From assembly GCA_017439985.1 (NCBI GenBank), contig JAFSIC010000049.1:1-64000 (forward strand): a DNA stretch of 64,000 nt, read 5' to 3'. This document shows positions 8,993 to 19,019 of this stretch, in pieces. Origin of the DNA: Oscillospiraceae bacterium. Lineage in GTDB: Bacteria > Bacillota > Clostridia > Oscillospirales > Ruminococcaceae. The notes beneath the pieces were generated by a model. It was not told where the DNA came from and made no database searches. It saw nothing but the letters and a program-made list of their open reading frames with translations. Position numbers and translations under genes: made by a program. The stretch's first letter is position 1; each line of letters opens with the position of its first letter.

Positions 8993-11056
8993 CTATTTTA
9001 CATTTCGGTAGTAAAGACCTCTGGTGATGTCCTCCCGTTTCTCATGGGTGGAGGTGTAAGCGCGGATGACAGCATCGATCTCCTTCGGTGTTTCGCCGGT
9101 GAAGTAGAGCAGCGCGAAGTCGAAGCCTGCCCACTCGTTCCAGCGGTCTGCCAGATACAGCGGTTTGCCGTTGAAAATCTCAGAGTACTGGCGCTGGGTG
9201 CAGCGAACCTCGAAAGTCTCATCCTTGCGGTCGGTGAGGGTACCGAACTGCTGACAGTTTTTGCAGCCCTTCAGCTTGATCGGGCAGTTGCGGGTGGCCA
9301 TCAGCGGCAGCTTGCCGTAAGCGAAGAAGCCGTGAGGCAGATAGTCGCCCAGTGTTCTTGCCTTCTGCTGAGACAGCTCGAAGGAAACGGTCGCATCGTA
9401 CAAACCAAGGTCGGCATACTGATTCATGGACAGGGAGTTTGCGATGTTCAGGCTGGTCTCGCCGTGTACGCAGAAGCCCAGCTTCACGCCCAGATGCACC
9501 ATGCCCACGTTGCCTGCGGACAGATGGCGGATGCCTTTTGCTTTCAGCGCCAGCAGACGCTGTTCCAACTGTGCGGCGTCGTCGCCAAAGACAAGGCGCG
9601 GCGGGGTGACTGCGATTTTTTCCACCAGCTCCGCAGGGATCTGTGCAAAATCCGCCTCCAGCTGATCCAGTGGAACGATGATGAGCTCGCAGGTTTTTGC
9701 CATCAGCGGGGTGATCTGCTCCACTTTGCGAACCTGCGCGCGGAACTCACTGCGGCGCAGGGACAGCTTCTTCGGATGGGCCGGAACCGCGGTATCCACA
9801 AAGGTCCAAGGCTTGATTTGAGAACGAATTTCGGTCAGCTGTTCCAGAGCCTCGCGGCGCAGCTGATTCATCTGAGAAGCAGGACAGATGAGGCCATCAT
9901 CCAGCTCACAGCTCAGCTCATTGAGGTAGTAGAAGGTGCCGCCCAGTTTTTCCATGCTGCGGCGTACCAGTTCCTCGCTGGTCGGGCGGTTCATGGCGGT
10001 CTCTGCCGCATCGCCGCTGACAGTCACGGAGTTGCCGTCGCAGTCGGTGGCACACAAGGTCACAGGTTGGCCTGCTTTCATGACAAAGCGGAAGTCCACG
10101 CCAATGTGCGGATATTCTTTTTCCAGCTGATTGGACAGCTGTTTGAGGACTTTCTGACCTGCCAGCACGTCCTCGTGCTGACGGGTGCCGAACATATCAA
10201 TGCCCAGCTTGCCGTCAAAGTAGCCGCGGGTGAAACCGCTGCGGCTGAAGGCAGCTTCCAGCTGTTCGATGTTTGGTTCTTTGCCGTCCAGAGCCTGACG
10301 GAAACCGGTTACAGCTGCCCAGACATATTCCGGACGTTTCATGCGGCCCTCAATTTTCAGAGAGTCCACGCCCAGAGCTTTCAGCTCTTCGATGCGGTCC
10401 ACGAGGGTCAGGTCTTTCAGAGAGAGGGCGTAACCGTTGTCGCCGCGGCCGCTGCTGAATGGCAGGCGGCATGGCTGTGCGCAGAGTCCGCGGTTGCCGC
10501 TGCGCTCACCGATGAGGGAGCTCATGTAGCACTGGCCGGAGAGGCACATACAGAGCGCGCCGTGAACGAAGACTTCCACTTCCACCGGCACCTGCTCCAC
10601 CACGGCCTTGATTTCTTCGGCGCTCATTTCGCGGGCAAGAACCACGCGGGTGAAGCCCAGCTCATGCATCTGTTTGGCGCCGGAAACATTGTGCACCGCC
10701 ATCTGGGTGGAAGCGTGGAGAGGGATATCCGGTGCCCACTGGCGCAGCAATTCCATAACGCCCAAGTCCTGCACCAGAATGGCATCGACGCCGTTTTCGC
10801 AGGCAGTGCGCACGGATTCCTTCAAGTCCTCCATCTCACGGTCGAAGACCAGTGTATTGAGGGTCATATACATTTTTACGCCGCGGGCCTTGCAGGCTTT
10901 CGCCATCTCGCGGAACTGTTCTTCATCAAAGTTTTTGGCGTTGCGGCGGGCATTGAACTGACCGTAGCCAAAGTACACCGCATCGGCGCCGCCGTTCAGC
11001 GCAGCCTGCAGGCTTTCCATGCTGCCGGCAGGAGCCAGAATTTCCAGTTTGCTCAT
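8993..11056 (-). CDS. U32 peptidase family protein (RlhA/TrhP-like RNA hydroxylation)
   Basis: A 687-residue member of the U32 family with the N-terminal LEILAPAGSMESLQAALNGG barrel and the family signature around EVFVHGALCMCLSGQCYMSS, followed by the cysteines of GNRGLCAQPCR. The length and the DUF3656-like C-terminal part resemble E. coli RlhA (23S rRNA cytidine hydroxylation) and the tRNA hydroxylation proteins TrhP, rather than true proteases. Prephenate-dependent RNA hydroxylation is therefore the best family-level guess. It follows zapA with a hairpin in between. Which RNA it modifies cannot be read from the sequence. Confidence 0.85.
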   Translation of the reverse strand: MSKLEILAPAGSMESLQAALNGGADAVYFGYGQFNARRNAKNFDEEQFREMAKACKARGVKMYMTLNTLVFDREMEDLKESVRTACENGVDAILVQDLGVMELLRQWAPDIPLHASTQMAVHNVSGAKQMHELGFTRVVLAREMSAEEIKAVVEQVPVEVEVFVHGALCMCLSGQCYMSSLIGERSGNRGLCAQPCRLPFSSGRGDNGYALSLKDLTLVDRIEELKALGVDSLKIEGRMKRPEYVWAAVTGFRQALDGKEPNIEQLEAAFSRSGFTRGYFDGKLGIDMFGTRQHEDVLAGQKVLKQLSNQLEKEYPHIGVDFRFVMKAGQPVTLCATDCDGNSVTVSGDAAETAMNRPTSEELVRRSMEKLGGTFYYLNELSCELDDGLICPASQMNQLRREALEQLTEIRSQIKPWTFVDTAVPAHPKKLSLRRSEFRAQVRKVEQITPLMAKTCELIIVPLDQLEADFAQIPAELVEKIAVTPPRLVFGDDAAQLEQRLLALKAKGIRHLSAGNVGMVHLGVKLGFCVHGETSLNIANSLSMNQYADLGLYDATVSFELSQQKARTLGDYLPHGFFAYGKLPLMATRNCPIKLKGCKNCQQFGTLTDRKDETFEVRCTQRQYSEIFNGKPLYLADRWNEWAGFDFALLYFTGETPKEIDAVIRAYTSTHEKREDITRGLYYRNVK

Positions 11057-11090
11057 AAAAGTCCTCCTTACAGGGCTTATTCAAACAAAA

Positions 11091-11110
11091 GCCCAGAGAA
11101 CACTCTGGGC
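11091..11110 (-). terminator. Hairpin between zapA and the U32 gene
   Basis: GCCCAGAG (11091-11098) pairs with CTCTGGGC (11103-11110), followed on the minus strand by TTTTG. It probably ends or attenuates the zapA transcript before the U32 gene. Confidence 0.6.
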
Positions 11111-11116
11111 CTGTTG

Positions 11117-11488
11117 CTATTCGGATTTGCTTTCGCTTGGCTGTACGCCGCTCTGGCGCAGCAGGTTGATCTCTCGTTTCAGCTTGTCGATCTCCCGCTT
11201 GTACTCGTCCACTTCCAGATGGGCGCGGGCGGATTCCTCCAGATACTCGCTGAGCTGTGCGCGGAGATGATCCGCATTCTGCTCGCATTTTTTCAGGCGA
11301 TCCGCATAGTCCAGCAGGTTGATGAGGTAAGCATCGCTGAGAGAGGAGCGGGGATGTCCCGTCATATAGCTGCGGATGGCTTCGTCCAGTTCTCTTGCGA
11401 TGGATTTGACATAGTCCGGCGATTCGGTGGAATTGATGACGAATTTCACACCGTAGATTTCAATACGGATCTTGTTTGGCTGGATCAT
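11117..11488 (-). CDS. zapA: Cell division protein ZapA
   Basis: A 123-residue Z-ring associated protein that bundles FtsZ. The N-terminal part (RIEIYGVKFVINSTESPDYV) matches the ZapA beta region, followed by a long coiled coil (about residues 60-110) that mediates dimer and tetramer formation. It begins at an ATG preceded by AAGGAG. In the Clostridia, zapA next to a U32 peptidase gene is a common pairing, which supports the assignment. Confidence 0.85.
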   Translation of the reverse strand: MIQPNKIRIEIYGVKFVINSTESPDYVKSIARELDEAIRSYMTGHPRSSLSDAYLINLLDYADRLKKCEQNADHLRAQLSEYLEESARAHLEVDEYKREIDKLKREINLLRQSGVQPSESKSE

Positions 11489-11587
11489 GGCTGTCCTCAG
11501 CTCCTTTCCTTTGTTGTTCTGTCTCTATTATAACATAAAGTTTGCCCGGTGGAAGAATAAACTGTAAATTTTCCTTTGGAAAATCCC

Positions 11588-11616
11588 TTGAAAGTCGTCT
11601 CTGCCTGTGCTATGGT
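11588..11616 (+). promoter_or_regulatory. Probable promoter of cinA
   Basis: TTGAAA, 17 bases and TATGGT, ending about 38 bases before the cinA start. Confidence 0.55.
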
Positions 11617-11654
11617 GGAAGTATAGAAATTGAGAACAGAAAGGGAGGCTCCTT

Positions 11655-12914
11655 ATGAAACAGAAAAGCGCAGAGATCCTCTGCATCGGTACGGAACTGC
11701 TCATGGGCAACACCGTCAATACCAACGCCACTTACATCGCCAAAGGTTTGGCACAGAACGGCATCAACGTCTATCATCAGGCGGTGGTGGGCGATAATCC
11801 ACAGAGACTGAAGGAGAGTCTGGATCTGGCTTTCTCCCGCAGTGATATCGTCATTACAACAGGCGGTCTTGGTCCCACCTACGACGACCTCTCCAAGGAA
11901 ACCATCGCCGCATGGTTCGGCAAGGAGTTGGTTCTTCATGAGGAATCTCTCCGCCATATTGAGGATTTCTTCCAGCGTCTTGGCCGCGAAATGACCGACA
12001 ACAACCGCAAACAGGCCATGATGCCGCAGGATTGCACGGTCTTTCCAAATCCAAACGGCACCGCACCGGGCTGCGCCATCGAAAAGGATGGCAAGGTGGC
12101 TTTCATGCTGCCGGGCCCTCCGAGAGAAATGCGCCCTATGTTCGATAACTACGTTATTCCATATCTGCAGAAGGACAGCGATACGATTCTGGTGTCCAAA
12201 ATGATCCATCTCTTCGGCATTGGTGAATCCATGCTAGAACACAAACTCCACGACATCATGGTGGAAAGTAGCAACCCAACTCTGGCTCCTTATGCCAAAG
12301 AGGGCGAGGTTCAGCTGCGCGTTACCGCCCGCGTTCATCGCGATGAGGATGCAGAGGCGATCCTGCAGCCGATGATGAATAAGGTTTCCGAGATTGCCGG
12401 CGAGTTCATTTACGGCATTGACATCGGTGACCTGCAGACTGCCGCCGTGACCCGTCTGAAAGAGAAAGGGCTCCACGTTGCCACTGCAGAAAGCTGCACC
12501 GGCGGCTATGTGTCCAAGCGTCTTGTGGATGTAGATGGCGTGTCTGAGGTCTTTGACTGCGGCGTCTGCTCCTACTCCAATGACATCAAGGAGAAGGTTC
12601 TGGGCGTCAGCCATGATACTCTCGTTGCGTACGGTGCGGTTTCTGAGCAGACTGCCAGGGAAATGGCAGCGGGTGTTCGCCGTCTCAGCGGAGCGGAGAT
12701 CGGCGTTTCCACCACAGGCATTGCCGGCCCCGGCGGCGGAAGTCCGGAGAAACCGGTGGGTCTGGTTTATGTTGCGGTGGACAGCGACAAGTACAGCGAG
12801 GTGCTGAAGCTGAACATCCCATCCCGCAGCGATGACGCTCGTGAATATATCCGTTACATCGCCTCCTCCAATGCACTCCATCTCATCTGGAAAGCAGCAG
12901 GCTTCCTCGACTAA
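11655..12914 (+). CDS. cinA: CinA family protein (nicotinamide-nucleotide amidase / competence-damage inducible)
   Basis: A 419-residue two-domain CinA. The N-terminal MoCF/molybdopterin-binding-like domain has EILCIGTELLMGNTVNTNA and TTGGLGPTYDD, linked to ADP-ribose or NMN pyrophosphatase activity in the family. The C-terminal PncC domain (from about 255; TAESCTGGYVSKRLV and STTGIAGPGGG) deamidates NMN to nicotinic acid mononucleotide in NAD recycling. GGGAGG stands eight bases before the ATG. It is a single-gene unit here, although in many Firmicutes cinA lies beside recA; recA is at 59.6 kb in this window. Confidence 0.93.
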   Translation: MKQKSAEILCIGTELLMGNTVNTNATYIAKGLAQNGINVYHQAVVGDNPQRLKESLDLAFSRSDIVITTGGLGPTYDDLSKETIAAWFGKELVLHEESLRHIEDFFQRLGREMTDNNRKQAMMPQDCTVFPNPNGTAPGCAIEKDGKVAFMLPGPPREMRPMFDNYVIPYLQKDSDTILVSKMIHLFGIGESMLEHKLHDIMVESSNPTLAPYAKEGEVQLRVTARVHRDEDAEAILQPMMNKVSEIAGEFIYGIDIGDLQTAAVTRLKEKGLHVATAESCTGGYVSKRLVDVDGVSEVFDCGVCSYSNDIKEKVLGVSHDTLVAYGAVSEQTAREMAAGVRRLSGAEIGVSTTGIAGPGGGSPEKPVGLVYVAVDSDKYSEVLKLNIPSRSDDAREYIRYIASSNALHLIWKAAGFLD

Positions 12915-12947
12915 TAAAAAAGCACCATCAAACGATGGTGCTTTTTC
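12915..12947. terminator. Bidirectional terminator between cinA and the hydrolase gene
   Basis: AGCACCATC (12921-12929) pairs with GATGGTGCT (12934-12942), flanked by A and T runs on both sides, between two convergent genes. The same stem sequence recurs at 33646 and 35096. Confidence 0.85.
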
Positions 12948-12953
12948 TTTGCA

Positions 12954-14000
12954 TTATTTGCGTCTGCATTTGCGAATGTAGGTTGCCTGCAGGCGCTTCA
13001 CGGTAGCCTTGCGGCGGCGTTTTTCCCAACGGGCTTTCAGATTCCGATGCAGTGGATTTTCCACGATTTCCGCAGAGTTTTCCGCAGTCTGAACGGCAGG
13101 CTGTGGAGTATTCGGCAGCATGTTTTTGTAGCTGAAGAGGCAGTCACGCTTCACAAAAGCCCACAGCGCCTGATAGAACAGCTCCGGCTGTTCCTTGCAG
13201 CACCAGTGTTTACAGCTTGGCATGATGTGCAGACGGCTGTTGGTGATGATGCGGCTTGCGCGCTCTGCATGAGAGCGGGGAACCAGCGGATCCCGCTTGC
13301 CCTGCACCAGCAGAACAGGCATTTTCAGCTTGGACAACTCCTCGCCGAAGTAAGGGATGGCACCCTTCGGGGTGATGGAGCTGCGCTGGAAGAACTCAAT
13401 GGAATCCAGCACGGAATCCTTGTTCAAAAGCTCTTGCAGCTGAGCAACCAGCTCCGGAGAGCAGGTATTTTTGCGGCCGAAGAGCACGTTCTGTACATAG
13501 AATTTGGTCATGGCAGGGGACTGTGCCAACTTGCGGCAGGTATTGCGGACAAAATCGCGGCGATGGATGAGCCAAGAGGACAGACCGTGGAGGCCGACTT
13601 TTTCGGAGAGGCCCCAGCTGCTGACAGGCACCAGACCGCAGACCTGTTCCGGATGAGCCAGCGCATAACGAATGGAGATGGCGCCGCCCATGGACAGCCC
13701 CACCAGCACAAAGCGGTCCAGCTTCAGCTGATCCACGATGGCCTCCAGACAGTGATGGTAGTAAGGGTAGAAGCCTTCCTCCGGGATCTCTTCCAGAGGG
13801 TCGCTTTCGCCGTAGCCCGGCAGGTCGATGGCGTAGACGCGGGTGCGCTTGCCCAGACGTTCCAGTACGCCGTCCCAGCTCAGCAGAGCATGGTCACAGC
13901 CGGAGCCGTGAAGCAGAACGACAACATCGTTGCCCGTGCCGCAGCGGTATGTCATGATGGTTTTTCCGCGATAAGACAGCGGAATGCGTTCAATATTCAT
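12954..14000 (-). CDS. Alpha/beta hydrolase
   Basis: A 348-residue alpha/beta-fold hydrolase. The oxyanion region is VVLLHGSGCDH, the nucleophile serine sits in GLSMGGA, the acid is probably the Asp of QGKRDPLVP, and the catalytic His is in PSCKHWCC. The C-terminal ~50 residues form a very basic tail rich in Arg and Lys, outside the usual fold, which may bind nucleic acid or anionic surfaces. The ATG at 14000 is chosen because AGGAGG lies seven bases upstream. Substrate unknown; it is a monocistronic gene convergent with cinA. Confidence 0.85.
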   Translation of the reverse strand: MNIERIPLSYRGKTIMTYRCGTGNDVVVLLHGSGCDHALLSWDGVLERLGKRTRVYAIDLPGYGESDPLEEIPEEGFYPYYHHCLEAIVDQLKLDRFVLVGLSMGGAISIRYALAHPEQVCGLVPVSSWGLSEKVGLHGLSSWLIHRRDFVRNTCRKLAQSPAMTKFYVQNVLFGRKNTCSPELVAQLQELLNKDSVLDSIEFFQRSSITPKGAIPYFGEELSKLKMPVLLVQGKRDPLVPRSHAERASRIITNSRLHIMPSCKHWCCKEQPELFYQALWAFVKRDCLFSYKNMLPNTPQPAVQTAENSAEIVENPLHRNLKARWEKRRRKATVKRLQATYIRKCRRK

Positions 14001-14162
14001 GGAGAAACCTCCTGAGATGTCATAATTATTCAATTTATTATAGCACAGATAAAAGGAAAAGTACAGAGGCCATAAAACTGTACAGAAAGCCTGTATTTCT
14101 GCGGAATTTTTTATGTTTTCCTACAACATTTCTTCATTCAGAAAAAATTCAAAAAATATCGG

Positions 14163-14191
14163 TTGAGATTCCTTCTCTTTGCGGATATAAT
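14163..14191 (+). promoter_or_regulatory. Promoter of the mre operon
   Basis: TTGAGA, a 17-base spacer and a perfect TATAAT, giving a leader of about 105 bases before mreB. Confidence 0.75.
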
Positions 14192-14303
14192 ATAAGAATG
14201 AACATCATGGAATACTGTGTCCATGAGGGTCAAAACGAATATTTACGCCGCGGGGACGGCGTATCATCATAGAACAAGAAAACATCTTCAGGAGGAACAA
14301 CAT

Positions 14304-15347
14304 ATGGCAGGATTTGATTTTAAATTCGGCTTCGGCCAGGACATCGGTATCGACCTGGGTACCGCCAACACTCTGATTTTCATGAAAGGCAAAGGCATCA
14401 TCATGCGCGAGCCTTCCGTTGTGGCTGTGGACACCCGCACCAATAAAGTAAAATACGTGGGTCAGGAAGCAAAAGACGTAATCGGTCGTACTCCTGGTTC
14501 CATCAAAGCGGTTCGTCCGCTGGAAGACGGCGTTATCGCTGACTTCGATGTTGCTGCAAGCATGCTGCAGATCTTCATCAAAAGAGCCTGCAACAACACT
14601 CTCTTCTCCCGTCCAAACGTCATCATCTGCATCCCATCCGGCGTTACTCCGGTTGAGCGCCGTGCAGTAAAAGAAGCTGCTCAGGCAGCAGGTGCAAAAC
14701 ACGTTGCCATCATCGAAGAACCAATGGCTGCGGCCATCGGTGCAGAACTGCCTGTATCCGAAGCAACCGGTTCCATGGTTGTTGATATCGGCGGTGGCAC
14801 CAGCGAAGTAGCTGTTATCTCTCTGGGCGGCATCGTTGCATCCCGTTCCGTTCGTGTGGGCGGTGACCAGTTCGACAACGACATCATCCAGTTTGTAAAG
14901 AAAAAATACAACCTCCTCATCGGTGACCGTACCGCAGAGGATATCAAAATCAACATCGGTTCCGCTTATCCATACGACAACGAACAGCCGATGGAAATCA
15001 AAGGCCGCAACCTGTCCGACGGTCTGCCAAAGAACATGATGATCTATCCGGACGAAGTGCGTGAAGCGCTGGCTGACTCTGTCATGACCGTTCTGGATGC
15101 CATCCGCGCAACTCTGGAGGAGACCCCACCGGAACTGTCTGCCGACATCATCGACCACGGCATCACCCTCACCGGCGGCGGTGCGCTGCTGCGCGGTCTG
15201 GATAAACTGATCTCCAAAGAAACCGGTATGCCGGTGCAGATCGCAGAAAATCCGCTGGACTGCGTTGCACAGGGCTCCGGTAAACTGCTGGAAAATACCA
15301 TCGCCATGAAAGAGCTGCTCTCTGCTGACGACGAACCACGCTACTAA
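14304..15347 (+). CDS. mreB: Rod shape-determining protein MreB
   Basis: Bacterial actin that directs lateral wall synthesis by forming filaments on the inner membrane face. The 347 residues have phosphate loop 1 ([18 protein letters not shown]), phosphate loop 2 ([18 protein letters not shown]) and the adenosine loop ([14 protein letters not shown]). The real start is the ATG at 14304, placed eight bases after AGGAGG; the open frame continues upstream without a good site. First gene of mreB-mreC-mreD-PBP2. Confidence 0.97.
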   Translation: MAGFDFKFGFGQDIGIDLGTANTLIFMKGKGIIMREPSVVAVDTRTNKVKYVGQEAKDVIGRTPGSIKAVRPLEDGVIADFDVAASMLQIFIKRACNNTLFSRPNVIICIPSGVTPVERRAVKEAAQAAGAKHVAIIEEPMAAAIGAELPVSEATGSMVVDIGGGTSEVAVISLGGIVASRSVRVGGDQFDNDIIQFVKKKYNLLIGDRTAEDIKINIGSAYPYDNEQPMEIKGRNLSDGLPKNMMIYPDEVREALADSVMTVLDAIRATLEETPPELSADIIDHGITLTGGGALLRGLDKLISKETGMPVQIAENPLDCVAQGSGKLLENTIAMKELLSADDEPRY

Positions 15348-15358
15348 TTGCAAATCAA

Positions 15359-15388
15359 ACGGCTGTCGGCTGTCCGATGGCCGTTTTT
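15359..15388 (+). terminator. Hairpin between mreB and mreC
   Basis: An 11-bp stem (15359-15369 with 15374-15384, two G-T pairs) is followed by TTTT. It probably lowers read-through so that mreB is made in excess of mreC. Confidence 0.6.
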
Positions 15389-15431
15389 GTCTTGTTTTAA
15401 CTTTGTGAGTAAACTGGAAAAGGAGGAAACA

Positions 15432-16355
15432 ATGAGCGAATTTTTCCAGAGTAAGATCTTCAAATTGTTCCTTGCTCTCGCTGCGCTGATTTTTATTCTG
15501 ATGCTGCGCAGCTCCTTTGTGCAGGGCAACGCCAATTTCTTCAGCGACATGGTGGGTATGGTGACCACTCCTCTGCAGAAAAGCACCGCTGCTGTCAGCG
15601 AATCCGCAGGCGGCTTCTGGAAGCGCCTGTTCAGTGCCGATGAGCTTTACGAGGAAAATCAGCAGCTGAAAGAGCAGATCCGCGTGCTGACGGAACAGCA
15701 GGTGGAGTTGGAGCAGTATCGCTGGGAAAACGAAAGCCTGAAGGAGTTCATGGGCCTTAAGGAAGAGCATCCCGACCATGAATATGTCATGGCTTCCGTA
15801 GTCAGCCGAGACCCCAACAGCCGCTTCCATTCCTTTGTTCTTGACAAAGGCTCTCTGGACGGCGTGGAATATCTGGATCCTGTCATCACCGAGGATGGCT
15901 TGGTGGGACGTATCTCCGAGGTGGGTCTGACCTTCTCCAAGGTCACCACGATTCTGGATCCTGCGCTGCATGTCGGCGCTTACAACGCCCGCACCCGCGA
16001 TATGGGTACCATCACCGGCCGCATCGAAGCGGCAGAGGAAGGACTCTGCAGCATGGAGCTGGTCTCCCGCAGCAGCACTGCCGCCAAGGATGATATCATC
16101 GTTACTGCCGGCAGCACCGGTCTGTTCCCGAAAGATCTGGTCATCGGCCGCATCGTCAGTCTGGAAAGCGAAAGCGACGGCAAATCCATGACCGCTATGA
16201 TCCAGCCTGCCGCCGAGGTGGACAGCGTCACCAACGTTCTGGTTGTGACCTCCTTCCGCGGACAGGGCAGCTCCATGGAACAGCTGGGCGACGAAAAAGC
16301 GGAAGAAGCAGCCGACGAGCAGGCTGACGAACAGCCGCAGGAGGATGCAGAATGA
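15432..16355 (+). CDS. mreC: Rod shape-determining protein MreC
   Basis: A 307-residue bitopic protein of the elongasome. An N-terminal transmembrane helix (about residues 10-27, IFKLFLALAALIFILML) is followed by a coiled coil (about 65-100, ENQQLKEQIRVLTEQQVELE) and the extracytoplasmic beta-barrel domains. The C-terminus is unusually acidic (EEAADEQADEQPQEDAE). AGGAGG precedes the ATG at 15432. It overlaps mreD by four bases (ATGA), implying coupling. Confidence 0.95.
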   Translation: MSEFFQSKIFKLFLALAALIFILMLRSSFVQGNANFFSDMVGMVTTPLQKSTAAVSESAGGFWKRLFSADELYEENQQLKEQIRVLTEQQVELEQYRWENESLKEFMGLKEEHPDHEYVMASVVSRDPNSRFHSFVLDKGSLDGVEYLDPVITEDGLVGRISEVGLTFSKVTTILDPALHVGAYNARTRDMGTITGRIEAAEEGLCSMELVSRSSTAAKDDIIVTAGSTGLFPKDLVIGRIVSLESESDGKSMTAMIQPAAEVDSVTNVLVVTSFRGQGSSMEQLGDEKAEEAADEQADEQPQEDAE

Positions 16356-16873
16356 TTCGTGAAACCAAGCTGCGCATCCAGAAAATGTCCATCTACGGGG
16401 CATTTCTGCTGCTCTTTTATGTTCTGCAGACCACACCGGGCTTTCTGACCTTCTGGGGTGCGAAGCCGCTGCTTGTTCTGCCCTTTGTCATCTGTATCGC
16501 CATGATGGATGGGGAGCTGGTGGGCGGACTCTTTGGTCTTGCAGCAGGCGTTCTCTGCGACACCAGCGGCATCACTCTCTTTGGTATCAATTCTCTGCTG
16601 TATATGGCGGCCTGCGTGGCGGTTGGTCTGCTGGTCATCTACTATATGCAGCCTTCCCGCCTCAACAGTCTGATTTTCACCGGCACCACCATGGTGCTGC
16701 GCCAGCTGTTTGAGTATTTCTTCTACTATGTCATGTGGGGCTACGAGGACATCAGCATCATCCTCCTGCGCCATATGCTGCCAACCGTACTGCTGACACT
16801 GGCGGTGACACCGCTGATGTATGAGCTGGTGCGCCTGATTTACGCTTACTACCGCAGGAAACTGCATGATTAA
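16352..16873 (+). CDS. mreD: Rod shape-determining protein MreD
   Basis: A 173-residue polytopic membrane protein with about five or six hydrophobic segments (for example YGAFLLLFYVLQ and LLVLPFVICIAMM), the usual size of MreD. It starts inside the last codon of mreC and precedes the PBP2 gene, the standard Clostridia order. It works with MreC and PBP2 in the elongation machinery. Confidence 0.92.
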   Translation: MIRETKLRIQKMSIYGAFLLLFYVLQTTPGFLTFWGAKPLLVLPFVICIAMMDGELVGGLFGLAAGVLCDTSGITLFGINSLLYMAACVAVGLLVIYYMQPSRLNSLIFTGTTMVLRQLFEYFFYYVMWGYEDISIILLRHMLPTVLLTLAVTPLMYELVRLIYAYYRRKLHD

Positions 16874-16902
16874 ATTTTTCTCACAAAGGTGAGGTGAGAG
16901 TA

Positions 16903-18957
16903 TTGAAAAAACAGAACAGCTTCGGTCTGCGCCTGCTGATTTTGACTCTGGTCATTTCCATGGTCTTTGTGGGCTTTGCTGTGCGCCTTATGTCCCTGCA
17001 GATCGTCCACGGCGACGAGTACAAGGAGCAGGTGCAGCAGGGTGTTACCTACCGCCAGCAGGTGGAGCCTGCCCGCGGCGAAATGCTGGACCGCTATGGC
17101 CGTCCCTTTGCGGTCAACAAGGTGACCTACGACATCATCATCAATGTAGCCTACCTGCCGTCCTCTCAGCGCAACGGCGTCATTGAGAAAATCATCGCTC
17201 TGATGGAGCAGGAGGGGCAGGAGTGGATCGACAACCTTCCCATTTCCTACACAGAGCCTTTTACCTTCAGCACAGACGAAAACGCGGAATCGAGCATCCG
17301 CAATCTGAAGCGTATCGCCGGCAATCTGACCGCCGACACCAACGCTCAGACCACCATGGAACAGCTGTTGGAGAAGTACGACCTTCACGAGATGGCGGAT
17401 CGCCGCCTTGCCCGCAAGATCGCAGGTGTCCGCTATGAAATGGAGCGCACCGGCGCCAACTCCACTACGCCTTACACCTTCGCCAAGGATATCCCGATGG
17501 AGCTGGTGGTCAAGATTCAGGAGTACAGCTTTGATATGCCGGGCATTGAGATCGCCCAGTCCACCGCCCGCGAATATGTGGACGGTCAGTTGGGCAGCAG
17601 CTTCATCGGTATCACCGGCCTCATCAACGCCGAAGAATACGAGAGGGTGGACAAGAGTCTCTACCTGTACAGCGACCGCATCGGCAAAAACGGTCTGGAG
17701 AAGGCCGCCGAATCCCTGCTGAAAGGCACCCGCGGCACTCGTGAGATTTTGGTCGATGCCAAGGGCAACGTGCTGTCGTCCACGGTGACAGAGCCTGCCA
17801 TTCCCGGCAACACCGTCATCACCACCATTGACAAAGACCTGCAGGCCGCGGCACTTCGCGGTTTGGAGAAGCAGATCGCCCACATGCAGAATACCATGGC
17901 GGAAGACGACGGCGGTCTCGCCGACGCCGGTGCTGTGGTTGCGGTGGATGTGAAGACCGGCGAGATCCTTGCCATGGCCAACTACCCGACCTTCGACCTC
18001 TCCGACTATTACAGCAACTACTCCGAGCTGGCTGTTGACCCGATGCAGCCGCTCTTCAATCGTTCCACACAGGGCACCTACGTTCCCGGTTCCATCTTTA
18101 AGCCTTCTGTGGGCGTAGCGGGCATGGCGGAGGGCATCATCGACCGCGATTCTCTGGTGGAATGCAACCATATCTACACCCGCTTCACCGACTATCAGCC
18201 GCGCTGTCTGGGCAACCACGGCCGCATCGACCTGAATTTCGCCCTGACCGTATCCTGCAACATCTTCTTCTATGACACCGGCTACCTGCTAGGCATTGAC
18301 AAAATCGCCGACTATGCCAATCAGCTGGGCTTGGGCGTCCCGACAGGCATCGAGATCGAGGAATCTCTGGGCCGAACCTCCACACCGGAGCTGTTTGAGC
18401 AGCTGCGCGCTCACTACGACCCACCGGAGACCTGGTCCGCCGGCAACGTCCTGCAGGCCTCCATCGGTCAGCTGGACAATAAATTCACTCCATTGCAGCT
18501 GGCGTCCTACACGGCGACCCTCGCCAACAACGGCCAGCGCATGAAGCTTCATCTCATCAAGGAAGTCAAAAGCTACGACCTGGAGGAGACCATCGAGACC
18601 GTAGAACCTGTGGTTCTCAACACAGTGGAAGCCGACGAAGAAGTCTGGGATGCTGTTCGTGAGGGCATGGTCAGCGTATCCCGCGACACCACCTACGGTT
18701 CGTCCCGCTACTATCTGGGAGCGTACCCCATCACCGTAGCCTCCAAGACCGGTTCCCCTCAGTCTCACGGCACCACCGACGCAACCTTTATCTGCTACGC
18801 TCCTGCGGAGGACCCGCAGATCGCCATCGCCGTGGTCATCGAGAACGGTGCCAGCGGTCAGAAAGCCGCTCCGGTAGCGGTGGAGATTCTGGATGAGTAC
18901 TTCGGACTCAACCAGGAGGAAGAAGAAAGCCTGCCGACATCCGCTTTGCTTCCATAG
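16903..18957 (+). CDS. mrdA: Penicillin-binding protein 2 (elongasome transpeptidase)
   Basis: A class B penicillin-binding protein that cross-links peptidoglycan during cell elongation. It has an N-terminal membrane anchor (about residues 5-25), a dimerisation/pedestal domain beginning QVEPARGEMLDRYGRPFAVN, and a transpeptidase domain. The active-site SxxK is the SIFK within PGSIFK, the SxN motif is SCN in TVSCNIFF and the KTG motif is in ASKTGSPQS. The TTG at 16903 has GAGGTGA at ideal distance; a GTG at 16894 would add three residues. It closes the mre operon. Confidence 0.92.
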   Translation: MKKQNSFGLRLLILTLVISMVFVGFAVRLMSLQIVHGDEYKEQVQQGVTYRQQVEPARGEMLDRYGRPFAVNKVTYDIIINVAYLPSSQRNGVIEKIIALMEQEGQEWIDNLPISYTEPFTFSTDENAESSIRNLKRIAGNLTADTNAQTTMEQLLEKYDLHEMADRRLARKIAGVRYEMERTGANSTTPYTFAKDIPMELVVKIQEYSFDMPGIEIAQSTAREYVDGQLGSSFIGITGLINAEEYERVDKSLYLYSDRIGKNGLEKAAESLLKGTRGTREILVDAKGNVLSSTVTEPAIPGNTVITTIDKDLQAAALRGLEKQIAHMQNTMAEDDGGLADAGAVVAVDVKTGEILAMANYPTFDLSDYYSNYSELAVDPMQPLFNRSTQGTYVPGSIFKPSVGVAGMAEGIIDRDSLVECNHIYTRFTDYQPRCLGNHGRIDLNFALTVSCNIFFYDTGYLLGIDKIADYANQLGLGVPTGIEIEESLGRTSTPELFEQLRAHYDPPETWSAGNVLQASIGQLDNKFTPLQLASYTATLANNGQRMKLHLIKEVKSYDLEETIETVEPVVLNTVEADEEVWDAVREGMVSVSRDTTYGSSRYYLGAYPITVASKTGSPQSHGTTDATFICYAPAEDPQIAIAVVIENGASGQKAAPVAVEILDEYFGLNQEEEESLPTSALLP

Positions 18958-19019
18958 AGAAAAAAATAATAACTTTTTGTAACTTTTGTGCAGAACGGAA
19001 GAAAAAACTTCCATTCCTC

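Noticed and set aside
8990..11533. 847-codon open frame opposite the U32 gene and zapA
   Set aside because: Spans two genes and a terminator hairpin in antisense; no domain signature.
14205..16436. 743-codon open frame opposite mreB and mreC
   Set aside because: It runs across two well-supported genes and an intergenic hairpin; composition is typical of a reverse-strand shadow.
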